NCBI RefSeq assembly: GCF_900100395.1 | Contig: NZ_FNFB01000004.1 | Location: 186,001-250,000, forward strand | DNA: 64,000 bases | Direction of reading: 5' to 3' | Origin: Nonomuraea maritima | Lineage (GTDB): Bacteria; Actinomycetota; Actinomycetes; Streptosporangiales; Streptosporangiaceae | Shown: one piece after another, positions 1-8,677 of the stretch | Numbering within the stretch: position 1 is the first letter of the stretch | Layout of the letters: every line of letters starts with the position of its first letter | The notes under the pieces: generated by a model | Database searches by the model: none | Seen by the model: the letters and a program-made list of their open reading frames with translations, nothing else | What the model was told of the DNA's origin: nothing | Program-made: the position numbers and the translations under genes

Positions 1-481
1 GGAAGAACTTGAACAGGATGTAGACGATGAGCGGCGCGGCCACCTGCGGCAGGATGATCGCCCACCAGGTGTCGACCAGGCCGAACGCCACCATCTCGGC
101 GAACAGCGGCGCCATCAGCACCTGCGGCGGCACCATGATCCCGGCCAGGATCAGGCCGAGCAGCACCCGCTGTCCCTTGAACTGCGTCCGGGCGAACCCG
201 TACGCGGCCATCGCCGAGAACAGGACGGTCATGAACGTCACGATGACCGCGGTGACGGTCGAGTTGACCGCCCATTTGACGATGCCGCCGGTGCCGAGGA
301 CCAGCGCGTACGACTCGAAGGTGATCGTGCTGCCGAACCACTCCAGCGGGATCTTCGTCGTCTCCGACTCCGGCTTGAGCGACGTCGCCACGGCCCACGC
401 GAGGGGTGCGAGCCACATGATCGCCAGCGCCAGCGTCACCACGAGCAGGACGACCTGGCTGATGCTGAACCGTTTGGTCAC
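1..481 (-). CDS. Carbohydrate ABC transporter permease, MalG type (3' end outside window)
   Basis: This is the second membrane subunit of a sugar ABC importer. About 160 codons are visible and the gene runs off the left edge. The N-terminus has one hydrophobic helix (VVLLVVTLALAIMWLAPLAW) followed by the ATSLKPESE segment usual in MalG-like permeases, then three more helices. The EAA loop that contacts the ATPase lies outside the window. Translation starts at a GTG that overlaps the stop of the upstream permease (GTGA, 4 bp), so the two are translationally coupled. No ATPase gene is visible; actinomycete sugar importers often share MsiK, encoded elsewhere. The neighbouring arabinofuranosidase suggests arabinosides as substrate, which is inference. 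Confidence 0.9.
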   Translation of the reverse strand, partial: MTKRFSISQVVLLVVTLALAIMWLAPLAWAVATSLKPESETTKIPLEWFGSTITFESYALVLGTGGIVKWAVNSTVTAVIVTFMTVLFSAMAAYGFARTQFKGQRVLLGLILAGIMVPPQVLMAPLFAEMVAFGLVDTWWAIILPQVAAPLIVYILFKFF

Positions 482-1398
482 GACGTGACCTCCTCGCGCT
501 TGCGGAACAGCCTGAGCTGCGCCAGGGAGACGATGACGATCAGGGCGAACAGGATGTACGACACCGCGGAGGCGTATCCGATGCGGTAGCCGGTGAAGCC
601 GACGTCGTAGGCGTACTCGATGATCGGGCGGGTGGAGTCCTGCGGGCCGCCGCCGGTCATCAGGTAGATCTGGTCGAACACCTTCAGCGAGGCGACGAGC
701 TGCAGCACCACGATGAGCAGGGTGGTACGGCGGAGCAGCGGCAGGGTGATCGAGCGCAGTTTGTCCCAGCCGCTGGCGCCGTCGATGGCGGCGGCCTCGT
801 ACAGGTGCGCGGGGATCGACTGCAGGGCGGCGAGGTAGAGCAGGAAGTTGAACCCGACCGTCCACCACACGGTGGTGAGGACCACCGACCACATGGCCAC
901 CGCGGGGTCGCCCAGCCACAGGACGTCGGTGCCGAGCGTGCCGTTGAGCAGGCCGTAGTCGGGCGGGTAGATCATCTGCAGCCAGAGGATCGAGATGACC
1001 GCCGACGGCAGCAGGAACGGCCCGAAGAACGACAGCCGCCACAGCCACTGCATGAACCGCAGATTGTGCACCAGCAGGGCGAGCACGAGGCCGAGGAGCA
1101 CCAGCGGGATCGTGCTCATGATCGTGAAGAGCACCGTGTTCCCGAGCGAGCGCCACATGCGCGGGTCGGTGAAGGCCTCGGCGTAGTTGTCGAACCCGAC
1201 GAAGCGGTCATTGCCGCCGGCGATGTTGACGCTGGAGAAGCTCATCTGGAGGCCGAGCAGGGTCGGCCAGATGAGGAAGACCACGTAGATCAGCAGGAAC
1301 GGCGCCACGAACAGCAGGCCGTGCTGGGTCCAGGCGTGCCGGACCTTGGGCTTGGCGACGGGGGCGGCGGCAGCGGGGGCCGCGACGGTGGTGGCCAT
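478..1398 (-). CDS. Carbohydrate ABC transporter permease, MalF type
   Basis: First membrane subunit of the sugar ABC importer, 306 residues. After a cytoplasmic Ala/Lys-rich N-terminus there are six hydrophobic segments. The EAA motif, which docks the ATPase, is seen at residues 201-209 (EAAAIDGAS), with the conserved Leu-Pro at 219-220. Length and topology fit the MalF/UgpA-like family. The ATG overlaps the stop of the binding-protein gene by one base (TGATG), so binding protein, MalF and MalG form one tightly coupled operon. Expression is probably driven by the LacI-operated promoter at 2896-2923. Confidence 0.93.
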   Translation of the reverse strand: MATTVAAPAAAAPVAKPKVRHAWTQHGLLFVAPFLLIYVVFLIWPTLLGLQMSFSSVNIAGGNDRFVGFDNYAEAFTDPRMWRSLGNTVLFTIMSTIPLVLLGLVLALLVHNLRFMQWLWRLSFFGPFLLPSAVISILWLQMIYPPDYGLLNGTLGTDVLWLGDPAVAMWSVVLTTVWWTVGFNFLLYLAALQSIPAHLYEAAAIDGASGWDKLRSITLPLLRRTTLLIVVLQLVASLKVFDQIYLMTGGGPQDSTRPIIEYAYDVGFTGYRIGYASAVSYILFALIVIVSLAQLRLFRKREEVTS

Positions 1399-2729
1399 CA
1401 GCGCTCCTCGTCGGGGAAGGGGTTCGGGGCGGACATCAGCCGGGCGAGCGACGCCTTGGCGGCGGCCAGCCCTTCCTCAGGCGTGCGCTGGCCGCTGATG
1501 ACCGGCGAGAACGCCTGGCCGAACTCGATCCACAGCCGCGAGGCCGACCCGGCGAACCACACCTGCGGGTCGAGCGCGACCTCGGTGATGACCGAGCGGT
1601 ACTCCGACTGCGGCTGCAGCGCCAGGTAGTCGGGCTCCTCCAGGGCCGGCAGGTACGCGGGCACGTGCCCGGCCACGGCCCAGTCGGCGCTGTTGCGCAC
1701 GAGGTGGGCGATGAAGCGGTACGTCGCCCGTTCGACCTCGGGGTCGCGTTCTCGCTGATGCGGCAGGACGAACGCGTGGCAGTCGGCCTGGGCCTGCCAG
1801 CCGCCGAAGACGCTGGGGAAGCGGGTCATGCTGAACGGCGTCCCGCGTTCCTTCAGCCCGGTGGTCTCCCAGTCGCCGTTCCAGAGGAAGGCGGCGTCGC
1901 CGTTGGTGAAGTTGGCGACGGAGGCGCCGTAGTCGGTGCGCCAGTCGCAGAGCCCTTCCTGCCCGAGCCGGGCCATCAACCGCAGCGCCTCCAGCGCCTT
2001 GGCGTCGTCGATGGTGACCTGGGTGCCGTCCTGCGACAGGAGGGTGCCGCCGTTCTGCGGGTAGAGCGAGTACCACACGCGCCACGGGCCGACGGTGCCG
2101 AGGCCGAGCGCGTCGAAGGCGAGCGGCGGCTTGCCGCCCATCACCTCCTTGGCCTTGGTGAGCTGGGCGATCAGCTCGTCGACGCCCTTGGTGGGGACGA
2201 GCTTGCCGTCGGGGCCGAGCAGCCCGGCCCTGCCGCAGATGTCGGTGTTGTAGTACTGCACCATCGGGTGGGCGTCGAACGGGATCGCGTACAGCTGCCC
2301 GTCGATGTGGGCGCGTTCCCAGATGGGCGGGCTGAAGTCGGCGGCGCGCAGGCCGACCTCCTCCAGGAGCCGCACGTTGAAGGGGTCGAGGATGGCCCCG
2401 GCGCCGATCCCGGCGAGGCGGGCCAGGTGGAAGGTGGCGAGGTCGGGCGAGCGCCCCCCGGAGCCCGCCATCGCGACCTTCGTGTAGTACGGCTCGCCCC
2501 AGGCGAGCACGTTCTCCTCGACGAAGATGTCGGGGGTGCTCGCGGCGAACGCCTTGACCATCTGGTTCATGATGATGCCGTCGCTCGCGCCCAGGAAGTG
2601 CCAGTACTGGACGCGGGTCTGCGAGGAGCCGAGCCCCACGGGGATGGCGCAGCCCGTGGCGGCGACGCCGAGGAGTGCGAGGCTGCCGCCGAGGAGGTGC
2701 CGGCGGGAGATGTCGGGGGGACCGTGCAC
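1398..2729 (-). CDS. Extracellular sugar-binding lipoprotein of ABC importer
   Basis: Solute-binding protein (family 1) that would capture the sugar outside the membrane. The start chosen is the GTG at 2729, because GGAAGAGG stands 5 nt upstream; an earlier GTG at 2747 has no ribosome binding site. From 2729 the protein is 443 residues and opens with a twin-arginine signal (SRRHLLGG, Arg9-Arg10) and a lipobox ending in Cys27 (AATGC), so it is probably a Tat-exported lipoprotein. The body has typical features of this family (QYWHFLGASDG near the start, AAFLWNGDWE in the second lobe). It leads the importer operon and has a roughly 160-nt 5' leader if the promoter at 2896-2923 is correct. Confidence 0.92.
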   Translation of the reverse strand: MHGPPDISRRHLLGGSLALLGVAATGCAIPVGLGSSQTRVQYWHFLGASDGIIMNQMVKAFAASTPDIFVEENVLAWGEPYYTKVAMAGSGGRSPDLATFHLARLAGIGAGAILDPFNVRLLEEVGLRAADFSPPIWERAHIDGQLYAIPFDAHPMVQYYNTDICGRAGLLGPDGKLVPTKGVDELIAQLTKAKEVMGGKPPLAFDALGLGTVGPWRVWYSLYPQNGGTLLSQDGTQVTIDDAKALEALRLMARLGQEGLCDWRTDYGASVANFTNGDAAFLWNGDWETTGLKERGTPFSMTRFPSVFGGWQAQADCHAFVLPHQRERDPEVERATYRFIAHLVRNSADWAVAGHVPAYLPALEEPDYLALQPQSEYRSVITEVALDPQVWFAGSASRLWIEFGQAFSPVISGQRTPEEGLAAAKASLARLMSAPNPFPDEER

Positions 2730-2895
2730 GGTGGCCTCTTCCTTCACCGAACTATCGCTTGGTCAACTTTTCTCGCTGAGGGTGTCGGGATGGTCGGATT
2801 CGGGTTCGTACGCCTCGACGTGAACGCCTACCGGGGGCGGGGCCGGATCACGGACTCGCCGCGCGCAACGCCGGTGCCACGTCGGAGTTACCCGA

Positions 2896-2923
2896 GTGTT
2901 AGCGGTCACACACCGCGTGTCAA
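2896..2923 (-). promoter_or_regulatory. Promoter of the ABC importer operon
   Basis: On the minus strand a perfect -35 hexamer TTGACA (2923-2918) is followed after 16 bp by TAACAC (2901-2896). The LacI-type operator at 2897-2910 lies across the -10 and the adjoining spacer, the position expected for repression by blocking RNA polymerase. The promoter is assigned from sequence only. Confidence 0.65.
2897..2910. promoter_or_regulatory. LacI-family operator 1 (importer side)
   Basis: TGTTAGCGGTCACA, an imperfect palindrome around a central CG. On the minus strand it reads TGTGACCGCTAACA, sharing CGCTAACA exactly with the second operator at 2974-2987. A central CG is the hallmark of LacI/GalR-family sites. 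The probable ligand-sensing repressor is encoded at 4506-5516. Confidence 0.72.
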
Positions 2924-2959
2924 GGGCCTGCAAGCATCCGCTTTCCAAGCCTCACACCC

Positions 2960-2988
2960 TTGACCCGCATGGGTGATAACGCTAACAA
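2960..2988 (+). promoter_or_regulatory. abfA: Promoter of the arabinofuranosidase gene
   Basis: TTGACC (2960-2965), 17 bp, then TAACAA (2983-2988); AACAAT with 18 bp spacing is an alternative reading of the -10. The layout mirrors the divergent importer promoter, with the LacI operator 2974-2987 covering spacer and -10. It places the transcript start near 2995, upstream of the GTG start at 3029. Confidence 0.6.
2974..2987. promoter_or_regulatory. LacI-family operator 2 (arabinofuranosidase side)
   Basis: TGATAACGCTAACA is a near-perfect palindrome around CG (its complement is TGTTAGCGTTATCA). It shares CGCTAACA with operator 1, whose centre is 77 bp away, so one dimeric repressor could silence both directions. 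It lies upstream of, not inside, the coding region once the GTG at 3029 is taken as start. Confidence 0.75.
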
Positions 2989-3028
2989 TCTGGATCATCG
3001 CCACGTCCGCAAGACCAGGAGTCCCCCC

Positions 3029-4519
3029 GTGCACCAGGCCAAGCTCACGCTCGATCCCGCCTTCACGATCGCCCCGGTACGCCGGCGGACGTTCGGCGCA
3101 TTCGTGGAGCATCTGGGGCGCTGCGTCTACACGGGCATCTACGAGCCAGGACACCCCACGGCCGACGACGACGGCTTCCGCCGTGACGTGCTCGACCTCA
3201 CCCGCGAGCTGGGCGTCTCCACCATCCGCTACCCGGGCGGCAACTTCGTCTCCGGCTACCGGTGGGAGGACGGCATCGGGCCGGTCGCCGAGCGGCCCCG
3301 CCGGCTCGACCTCGCCTGGCAGAGCACCGAGACGAACGAGGTCGGCGTCGACGAGTTCGTCCGCTGGTGCCGCAAGGCGGGTGTCGAGCCCATGATGGCA
3401 CTCAACCTCGGCACGCGCGGCATCGCCGAGGCGCTCGACCTGCTGGAGTACTGCAACCACCCGTCCGGCACCACGCTGTCCGACCTGCGCGTCGTGAACG
3501 GCTCCAAGGAGCCGCACGGCATCCGCATGTGGTGCCTGGGCAACGAGATGGACGGCCCCTGGCAGACCGGGCACAAGACCGCCCACGAGTACGGCCGGCT
3601 GGCCGCCGAGACCGCCCGTGCCATGCGCATGGTCGACCCGACGCTGGAACTGGTCGCGTGCGGCAGCTCCGGCTCCAGCATGCCGACCTTCGGCGCGTGG
3701 GAGGCCACGGTGCTGGAGGAGACGTACGACGTGGTCGACTACATCTCCTGCCACGCCTACTACGAGGAGCACGACGGCGACCTCGGCAGTTTCCTGGCCT
3801 GCTCGACCGACATGGAGTACTTCATCCGGTCGGTGGTGGCCACCGCCGACCACGTGGGCGCCCGGCTGAAGTCGCGCAAGAAGATCGACATCTCCTTCGA
3901 CGAGTGGAACATCTGGTACCTGTCGCGCCACCAGGCCGCCGAGCGCCGTACCGACTGGCCGATCGCGCCGCCGCTGCTCGAGGACCGCTACCACCTGGCC
4001 GACGCGGTCGCCTTCGGCGGCCTGCTCATCACGCTGCTGCGCAACAGCGACCGGGTGACCGCCGCGAGCCTCGCCCAGCTGGTGAACGTGATCGCGCCGA
4101 TCATGACGGAGACCGGCGGGCGGGCGTGGCGGCAGACCACCTTCCACCCGTTCGCGCAGGCGTCCCGGCTCGCCGCCGGCGAGGTGCTGCGCGTCGAGCC
4201 GACCGCGCCGACGTACGAGACGAAGGCCTACGGCGAGGTGCCGGTGATCGACGCGGTGGCCACGCACGGCGAGGACGGCACCACGCTGTTCGTGGTCAAC
4301 CGCTCGGCCGACCAGCCCGTGTCGCTGGACATCGACACCCGGGCGCTCGGCGGCGCGCGTCTCGTCGAGGCGACCACGCTCACCGACCCCGACGTCTACG
4401 CCCGCAACACGGCCGACGACCCCGACCGGATCGCGCCGCGGCCGAACCCCGACGTCGAGCACGACCCGCTGCGCGTCCTGCTGCCGCCGGTCTCGTGGAA
4501 CGTGATCAGGCTCGCCTGA
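3029..4519 (+). CDS. abfA: GH51 alpha-N-arabinofuranosidase
   Basis: Retaining glycosidase that releases terminal alpha-L-arabinofuranose from arabinan, arabinoxylan or imported arabino-oligosaccharides. The protein is 496 residues with no signal peptide, so it is cytosolic and fits uptake by the adjacent importer. The GNEMDGPW motif gives the acid/base Glu173 and DEWNIWY the nucleophile Glu292, spaced as in characterised GH51 enzymes. The (beta/alpha)8 barrel is followed by a C-terminal beta domain. The start is the GTG at 3029, preceded by AGGAG at 3017-3021; an in-frame TTG at 2960 would place the operator inside the gene and lacks a ribosome site. Its last 14 bases overlap the convergent LacI gene. 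Confidence 0.95.
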   Translation: MHQAKLTLDPAFTIAPVRRRTFGAFVEHLGRCVYTGIYEPGHPTADDDGFRRDVLDLTRELGVSTIRYPGGNFVSGYRWEDGIGPVAERPRRLDLAWQSTETNEVGVDEFVRWCRKAGVEPMMALNLGTRGIAEALDLLEYCNHPSGTTLSDLRVVNGSKEPHGIRMWCLGNEMDGPWQTGHKTAHEYGRLAAETARAMRMVDPTLELVACGSSGSSMPTFGAWEATVLEETYDVVDYISCHAYYEEHDGDLGSFLACSTDMEYFIRSVVATADHVGARLKSRKKIDISFDEWNIWYLSRHQAAERRTDWPIAPPLLEDRYHLADAVAFGGLLITLLRNSDRVTAASLAQLVNVIAPIMTETGGRAWRQTTFHPFAQASRLAAGEVLRVEPTAPTYETKAYGEVPVIDAVATHGEDGTTLFVVNRSADQPVSLDIDTRALGGARLVEATTLTDPDVYARNTADDPDRIAPRPNPDVEHDPLRVLLPPVSWNVIRLA

Positions 4520-5516
4520 CCGGGCCGGTGCTCTCGCGGACGACGAGCTCGGGCGCGACCAGGACGCGGACGCCCGGGTCGCCGCCCGCCATCCGGTCGA
4601 GCAGCATCCGGAGCGCGAGCCTGCCCACCTCGCCGAAGTCCTGCCGTACGGTCGTGAGCGGCGGCCAGAAGTAGCCCGACTCTGGGATGTCGTCGAACCC
4701 GGCCACGCTCACGTCCTCCGGCACCCGCCGGCCGGCCTCGCGCAGCGCGCGCAGCACGCCGAGCGCCATCTGGTCGTTGGCCACGAACACGGCCGTGACC
4801 GCGTGGCCGAGGCCGCGGCCGAGCTCGTAGCCGGAGTTCGGGCTCCAGTCGCCGCGCAGCACCTCGGGCACCGGGCGGCCGGCGTCCTCCAGGACGTCGC
4901 GCCAGCCCTCGATGCGGTCGTCGGCGTCGAGCCAGTCGGCCGGGCCCGCGACGTGCGCGACCGTCTCGTGGCCGAGGCCGAGCAGGTGCCGGGTCACGTG
5001 GGCGGCGCCCGCCCGCTGGTCGACCTTGACCACGGGCACCGGGATGTCGTCCCCTGCGTCGACGGCGACGACCGGCATCTCGGGCGGCAGGTGCCGCAGC
5101 CCGTCGGCGGCCGACTCGTGCGGCGCGACGATGATCACCCCGTCGGCCGCCTGGGTGCGCAGCCGCTGCACGCCCTCCTCCACCGACCGGCGCTTCAGCG
5201 AGCTGAGGCTGGCGACGCTGATGCTGTAGCCGGCGCGCCGGGCGGCCTGCTCGATGCAGTAGAGCGTGGTCGCCGGGCCGTACAGGGTGGTGTCGACGCC
5301 GACCACGCCGAGCGTGCCGGAGCGGCCGGTGACCAGCTGGCGGGCGGCCTGGTTGGGCCGGTAGTCGAGCTCGCGCACGGCGTCGAGGACGCGGGCCCTG
5401 GTCTCGGCGCGGACGAGGTCGGGCGCGTTGAGCGCCCGGGAGACCGTCATGGTGGAGACTCCGGCCCGCGCGGCGACGTCCGTGAGCACCGCGGGCCGTC
5501 TGGGTTTCGCTTTCAC
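4506..5516 (-). CDS. LacI-family transcriptional repressor
   Basis: 336-residue DNA-binding regulator. An N-terminal helix-turn-helix plus hinge is visible (VLTDVAARAGVSTMTVSRALNAPDLV, split here only for description, then NQAARQLV), followed by a periplasmic-binding-protein-like sensor domain containing GFDDIPES and LTTVRQDF, both typical of the family. A strong ribosome site (AGGAGG) precedes the GTG start. It converges on the arabinofuranosidase gene and most likely represses both that gene and the importer through the two CG-centred operators at 2897-2910 and 2974-2987. Arabinose or an arabino-oligosaccharide as inducer is inference. Confidence 0.93.
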   Translation of the reverse strand: MKAKPRRPAVLTDVAARAGVSTMTVSRALNAPDLVRAETRARVLDAVRELDYRPNQAARQLVTGRSGTLGVVGVDTTLYGPATTLYCIEQAARRAGYSISVASLSSLKRRSVEEGVQRLRTQAADGVIIVAPHESAADGLRHLPPEMPVVAVDAGDDIPVPVVKVDQRAGAAHVTRHLLGLGHETVAHVAGPADWLDADDRIEGWRDVLEDAGRPVPEVLRGDWSPNSGYELGRGLGHAVTAVFVANDQMALGVLRALREAGRRVPEDVSVAGFDDIPESGYFWPPLTTVRQDFGEVGRLALRMLLDRMAGGDPGVRVLVAPELVVRESTGPVRRA

Positions 5517-5542
5517 CGCGAGCTCACCCCCTCCTTGCCACG

Positions 5543-6259
5543 CTAACAGGACGGGGGGTCAGGGGGCCCCGCATCGTCGGGCCGGACGAGCAGGACGAAC
5601 GTGCGGGCGTAGGACACTCCCGCGCCGGGGCGGGGCCAGTCGAGGGCGGCCAGCGCGCGTGAGGCCCCCGCGTGGTGGACGCCGCCGACCCGTACCTCGG
5701 CGACCTCGCCGCCCTCTCCCCCGCCGAAGAACGCCTTGACGCCCACCAGGGGCTCGTGCCCGACCGCGCCCTTCAGCGCCGGGGCAAGGTAAGGGAGCAG
5801 CGCGTGCCGGACCGCCCACCGCTGCACGGCCTCGTGGTCGTCGCCGGTGCCCCAGCCCGCGATGCCGCCGTGGACGGCGTGCCGGCCGGGGAAGCCGTCG
5901 GGGTCGTCGGGGGCGAGGTGGGCGGCGCGCGTGCCGTCCTGGAGGAGGAGTTCGAGCACGGCGGCGGCGGTGGTGTCGAGCCACGTACGGACGGCGCGTT
6001 CGGCGGCCTGTTCGGTGGTGTCGCCGTAGCCGGCCGTACGGTCGGTGATCGTGGTCTCGTCCGGGCGCTCGACGTCGAGCACGAAGTGGAGGTCGAGGTG
6101 GTCCTCGCGGCCGGTGCGGTCGGGGCCGAGCAGCACGGCGAGCGAGCCAGGCCCCTTGGCCATGCCGTCGCGGACCTCCCACGGCCGGCCCATGGCCGCG
6201 CTCAGGTGGGCGGCGACCAGGCCCAGCACCGTGTCGTCCGCGAGCCGCTGACCCTCCAT
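5543..6259 (-). CDS. DUF6348-like protein of unknown function
   Basis: 238-residue soluble protein without signal peptide or membrane segment. Start taken at the ATG at 6259 because AAGGGG lies 5 nt upstream; a GTG at 6265 is less likely. The C-terminal part (LVGVKAFFGGGEGG, EVRVGGVHHAGASRALAALDWP) resembles the DUF6348 family of actinomycete proteins as I remember it; no function is known. The overlapping -1 frame gives an Arg/Pro-rich translation and is a shadow. A perfect 13-bp palindrome lies 23 bp upstream. It stands alone between LacI and a divergent carboxypeptidase. Confidence 0.7.
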   Translation of the reverse strand: MEGQRLADDTVLGLVAAHLSAAMGRPWEVRDGMAKGPGSLAVLLGPDRTGREDHLDLHFVLDVERPDETTITDRTAGYGDTTEQAAERAVRTWLDTTAAAVLELLLQDGTRAAHLAPDDPDGFPGRHAVHGGIAGWGTGDDHEAVQRWAVRHALLPYLAPALKGAVGHEPLVGVKAFFGGGEGGEVAEVRVGGVHHAGASRALAALDWPRPGAGVSYARTFVLLVRPDDAGPPDPPSC

Positions 6260-6281
6260 GCACACCCCTTGATCGGATCCG

Positions 6282-6294
6282 TCTGCAGTGCAGA
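6282..6294. promoter_or_regulatory. Perfect palindrome, possible operator
   Basis: TCTGCAGTGCAGA, a perfect 6-1-6 inverted repeat 23 bp upstream of the start of the DUF6348-like gene. The size suits a small dimeric regulator; no regulator can be assigned. Confidence 0.35.
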
Positions 6295-6532
6295 TTAGCC
6301 GACCTTGATCATCATCGCCGGGAGATCACAGGCGGCGGTGCTCGCGCGGGACGGGCGTGGAGATTGGTACGCGGGAGGCGCTCGAGAACCGGCGGCCCGC
6401 TGTGCGGCAATATTCCGCCAAAAAATTTACCTACTCGGAATCTCCCATCTCATGGGCGTTTCAGGGGCTTAAGTCATGGCTTACCGTTTATAAACCCAAC
6501 ATCATCTCAAAATAGGCGGCATTCTGGGGGGC

Positions 6533-7423
6533 ATGCGTTATCCGAAAGCTTTTCTGACCGCCACGGCAGGCGCTCTTGCCCTGGTCACGGGGCTCACGGC
6601 ACCCGCGCATGCTCAGGCGACCACTACGGCCCCCGCCTCCGCTGCCGGTGCGTCCACTTACGACGCCCCCTCCGTTTACGGCAGAGCCGCATATTTGATG
6701 GACGCCTCCACCGGAAACGTTCTCTTCGACAAGGCCGGCAACAAGCGGATGCCGATCGCCAGCCTCACCAAGACCATGACGGCGTACGTCGTCCTGAAGT
6801 ACGCCAAGCCCACCGACGTCGTGCACATCAAGCGCCAGGACGAGACGTACGCCGAGGACGGCGGCGGCACCACCGCCGACCTGAACCCCGGCGACACCAT
6901 CACCGTCGGCCAGCTCCTGTACGGCCTCCTGCTGCCCTCCGGCGCGGACGCCGCCCACGCGCTCGCGCGGACGTACGGCCCCGGCGTGCCCGGCTTCGTC
7001 GCCAAGATGAACGCCACCGCCCGTGAGCTCGGCATGACCGACACCCACTACGTCAACGCCGACGGACTGCCCACGCCGGACGGCGACGGCTACTCCACCG
7101 CGCGCGACCAGGCCGTGCTGGCCGCCAAGGCCCTGCAGGTGCCGCTGATCAAGCAGGTCGTCGGCACGCGGACCCACCACCTGGCGGCGGGCGACGGGCA
7201 CGGCTCCTACACCTGGCGCAACACCAACCGGCTGCTCGGCACGCCCGGCGTGCTCGGGATGAAGACCGGGTTCACCCGGGCGGCGGGCTACTGCCTGGCG
7301 TTCGCGGGCGAGAAGCACGGCCGGACGATGGTCGGCATCCTGCTCGACGAGTCCGTCTCCAGCCGGCGCTTCTCGACGGCCGAGAACCTGCTGTCCTGGG
7401 GCGCCCAGCGCGACTCCGCCTAG
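6533..7423 (+). CDS. Secreted serine D-alanyl-D-alanine carboxypeptidase (PBP5-like, S11)
   Basis: Trims the terminal D-Ala of peptidoglycan stem peptides outside the membrane. 296 residues. Sec signal peptide at 1-27 (ending AHA-QA). The three penicillin-binding motifs are present: SxxK at Ser77-Lys80 (SLTK), SxN as SGA at 136-138, and KTG at 244-246. Ala at the third position of SxN instead of Asn is seen in other actinobacterial S11 enzymes. There is no C-terminal membrane anchor helix, and the protein is shorter than E. coli PBP5, so it is probably released or wall-associated. GGGGGG precedes the ATG. The 270-bp upstream region is unusually AT-rich for this window. Confidence 0.93.
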   Translation: MRYPKAFLTATAGALALVTGLTAPAHAQATTTAPASAAGASTYDAPSVYGRAAYLMDASTGNVLFDKAGNKRMPIASLTKTMTAYVVLKYAKPTDVVHIKRQDETYAEDGGGTTADLNPGDTITVGQLLYGLLLPSGADAAHALARTYGPGVPGFVAKMNATARELGMTDTHYVNADGLPTPDGDGYSTARDQAVLAAKALQVPLIKQVVGTRTHHLAAGDGHGSYTWRNTNRLLGTPGVLGMKTGFTRAAGYCLAFAGEKHGRTMVGILLDESVSSRRFSTAENLLSWGAQRDSA

Positions 7424-7485
7424 GACTCGCGGGACGCCCGGCCGCACCCCTCTCCTTCCGCAGGACAGCGAGCCGTATCGGGATG

Positions 7486-7491
7486 TAACGT
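7486..7491 (+). promoter_or_regulatory. Possible -10 of a leaderless MFS transcript
   Basis: TAACGT ends 7 nt before the GTG at 7499, and there is no Shine-Dalgarno sequence. AGGACA (7462-7467) stands 18 bp upstream as a possible -35. This suggests transcription starting at or next to the start codon. Confidence 0.35.
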
Positions 7492-7498
7492 CCTATGG

Positions 7499-8653
7499 GT
7501 GTTATCCCGTTACATGTTGGGCGCCCTGACCGCCCGCACCGGGGACGAGATGTCCGGCCCGGCGCTCCTCGTCACCGGGCTGGCCATCACGGGGTCCCCC
7601 GTCCTCGCGTCGTGGCTGCTGGCCGGGCTGACCGTCTCGTCCGCCGCCGGAGGCCCGCTGCTCGGCGTCCTGCTCGACCGGGCCCGCCGTCCCGGGCGGC
7701 TGCTGGCGTACTGCCTGGCCGGGTACGCGGCGGGGCTCCTGCTGCTGCTCGCCGGGCTCGGCAGGGTGCCGGACGCGGCTCTCATCGGTCTCGCCGTCGC
7801 CGTCGGCCTGCTCGGCCCGGCGGGCGGCGGCGGCTGGACCGCGCAACTGCCTCTCGTCGCCGATCCGCCCCGACTGGCCAGGTTCACGGCGCTCGACTCC
7901 ATGTGCTACAACGCCGCCGCTCTGGCGGGCCCCGCCCTGGTCGGCGCGGCAGCGGCGGCGGGCGCCGGCGCGGCGGTGCTCCCGCTGTGCGCCTTCCTTC
8001 TGCTGGCCGCGCTCCCCGCCGCCTGGTCCCTCCCCTCCCGCACCGGCGGCGGACCCGTCGCGGGAACCGTGCGCGGCCTCGCGGGCGACGTACGCGAAGG
8101 GGTCGGCGTCATCGCAGGGAACTTAGCGCTGCGGCGGGCGACGGCCGGGTCCATGGTCTCGTGCGCGGGGCTGGCCATGTGGACGGTCACCGCGCCCGTC
8201 CTCGGTGACCGGCTGGCCGGCGACAGCGGTCTCGGTGCGCTGCTGCTGGCCGTCACCGCCGCGTGCGGGCTGGCGACCAACGGCGTCCTGGCCGCGTACG
8301 GTCGCGGGACCCGGCGCTGGGAGGCGTTCCTGGCGGGCGGGACCGCCGTGCTCGGCGCCGGGACGGCACTCGCGGCGGTCGCGGACGCGTTCTGGCTGGC
8401 CGTGGTCGCCGCCGCGGTCGCGGGCGTGGGCGAGGGCCCGCAGCTGACCGCCCTGTTCGCCGTACGCCACCGCGAGGCTCCCGCCCGCCTGCGCGGTCAG
8501 GTGTTCACCACCGGGGCGAGCCTCAAGATCACCTCGTACGCGCTGGGCTCCGCGCTGGCCGGGCCGCTGGCGGCGTACTCGACGGGCGCGGCACTGACGG
8601 TCGGCGCGGCCCTGCAGGCAGCGGCGCTCGCGATCCTCCTCCCCCGCCGTTGA
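7499..8653 (+). CDS. MFS transporter
   Basis: 384-residue polytopic membrane protein with about twelve hydrophobic segments and a drug-efflux-like MFS pattern. The loop after helix 2 contains LLDRARRPGRLLA, corresponding to the family GxxxDRxGRR signature. Substrate cannot be told from sequence; efflux of a small molecule is the usual role of short actinomycete MFS proteins of this type. No ribosome binding site precedes the GTG, but a TAACGT hexamer sits 7 nt upstream, suggesting a leaderless message. It stands alone, converging on the CGNR-type gene downstream. Confidence 0.85.
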   Translation: MLSRYMLGALTARTGDEMSGPALLVTGLAITGSPVLASWLLAGLTVSSAAGGPLLGVLLDRARRPGRLLAYCLAGYAAGLLLLLAGLGRVPDAALIGLAVAVGLLGPAGGGGWTAQLPLVADPPRLARFTALDSMCYNAAALAGPALVGAAAAAGAGAAVLPLCAFLLLAALPAAWSLPSRTGGGPVAGTVRGLAGDVREGVGVIAGNLALRRATAGSMVSCAGLAMWTVTAPVLGDRLAGDSGLGALLLAVTAACGLATNGVLAAYGRGTRRWEAFLAGGTAVLGAGTALAAVADAFWLAVVAAAVAGVGEGPQLTALFAVRHREAPARLRGQVFTTGASLKITSYALGSALAGPLAAYSTGAALTVGAALQAAALAILLPRR

Positions 8654-8677
8654 GTGACGGCCAGGTGTCGGCGCCGG

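Noticed and set aside
5559-6263. Alternative frame over the DUF6348-like gene
   Set aside because: Its product is almost entirely Arg/Pro/Gly; the other frame has a ribosome site and a recognisable family pattern.
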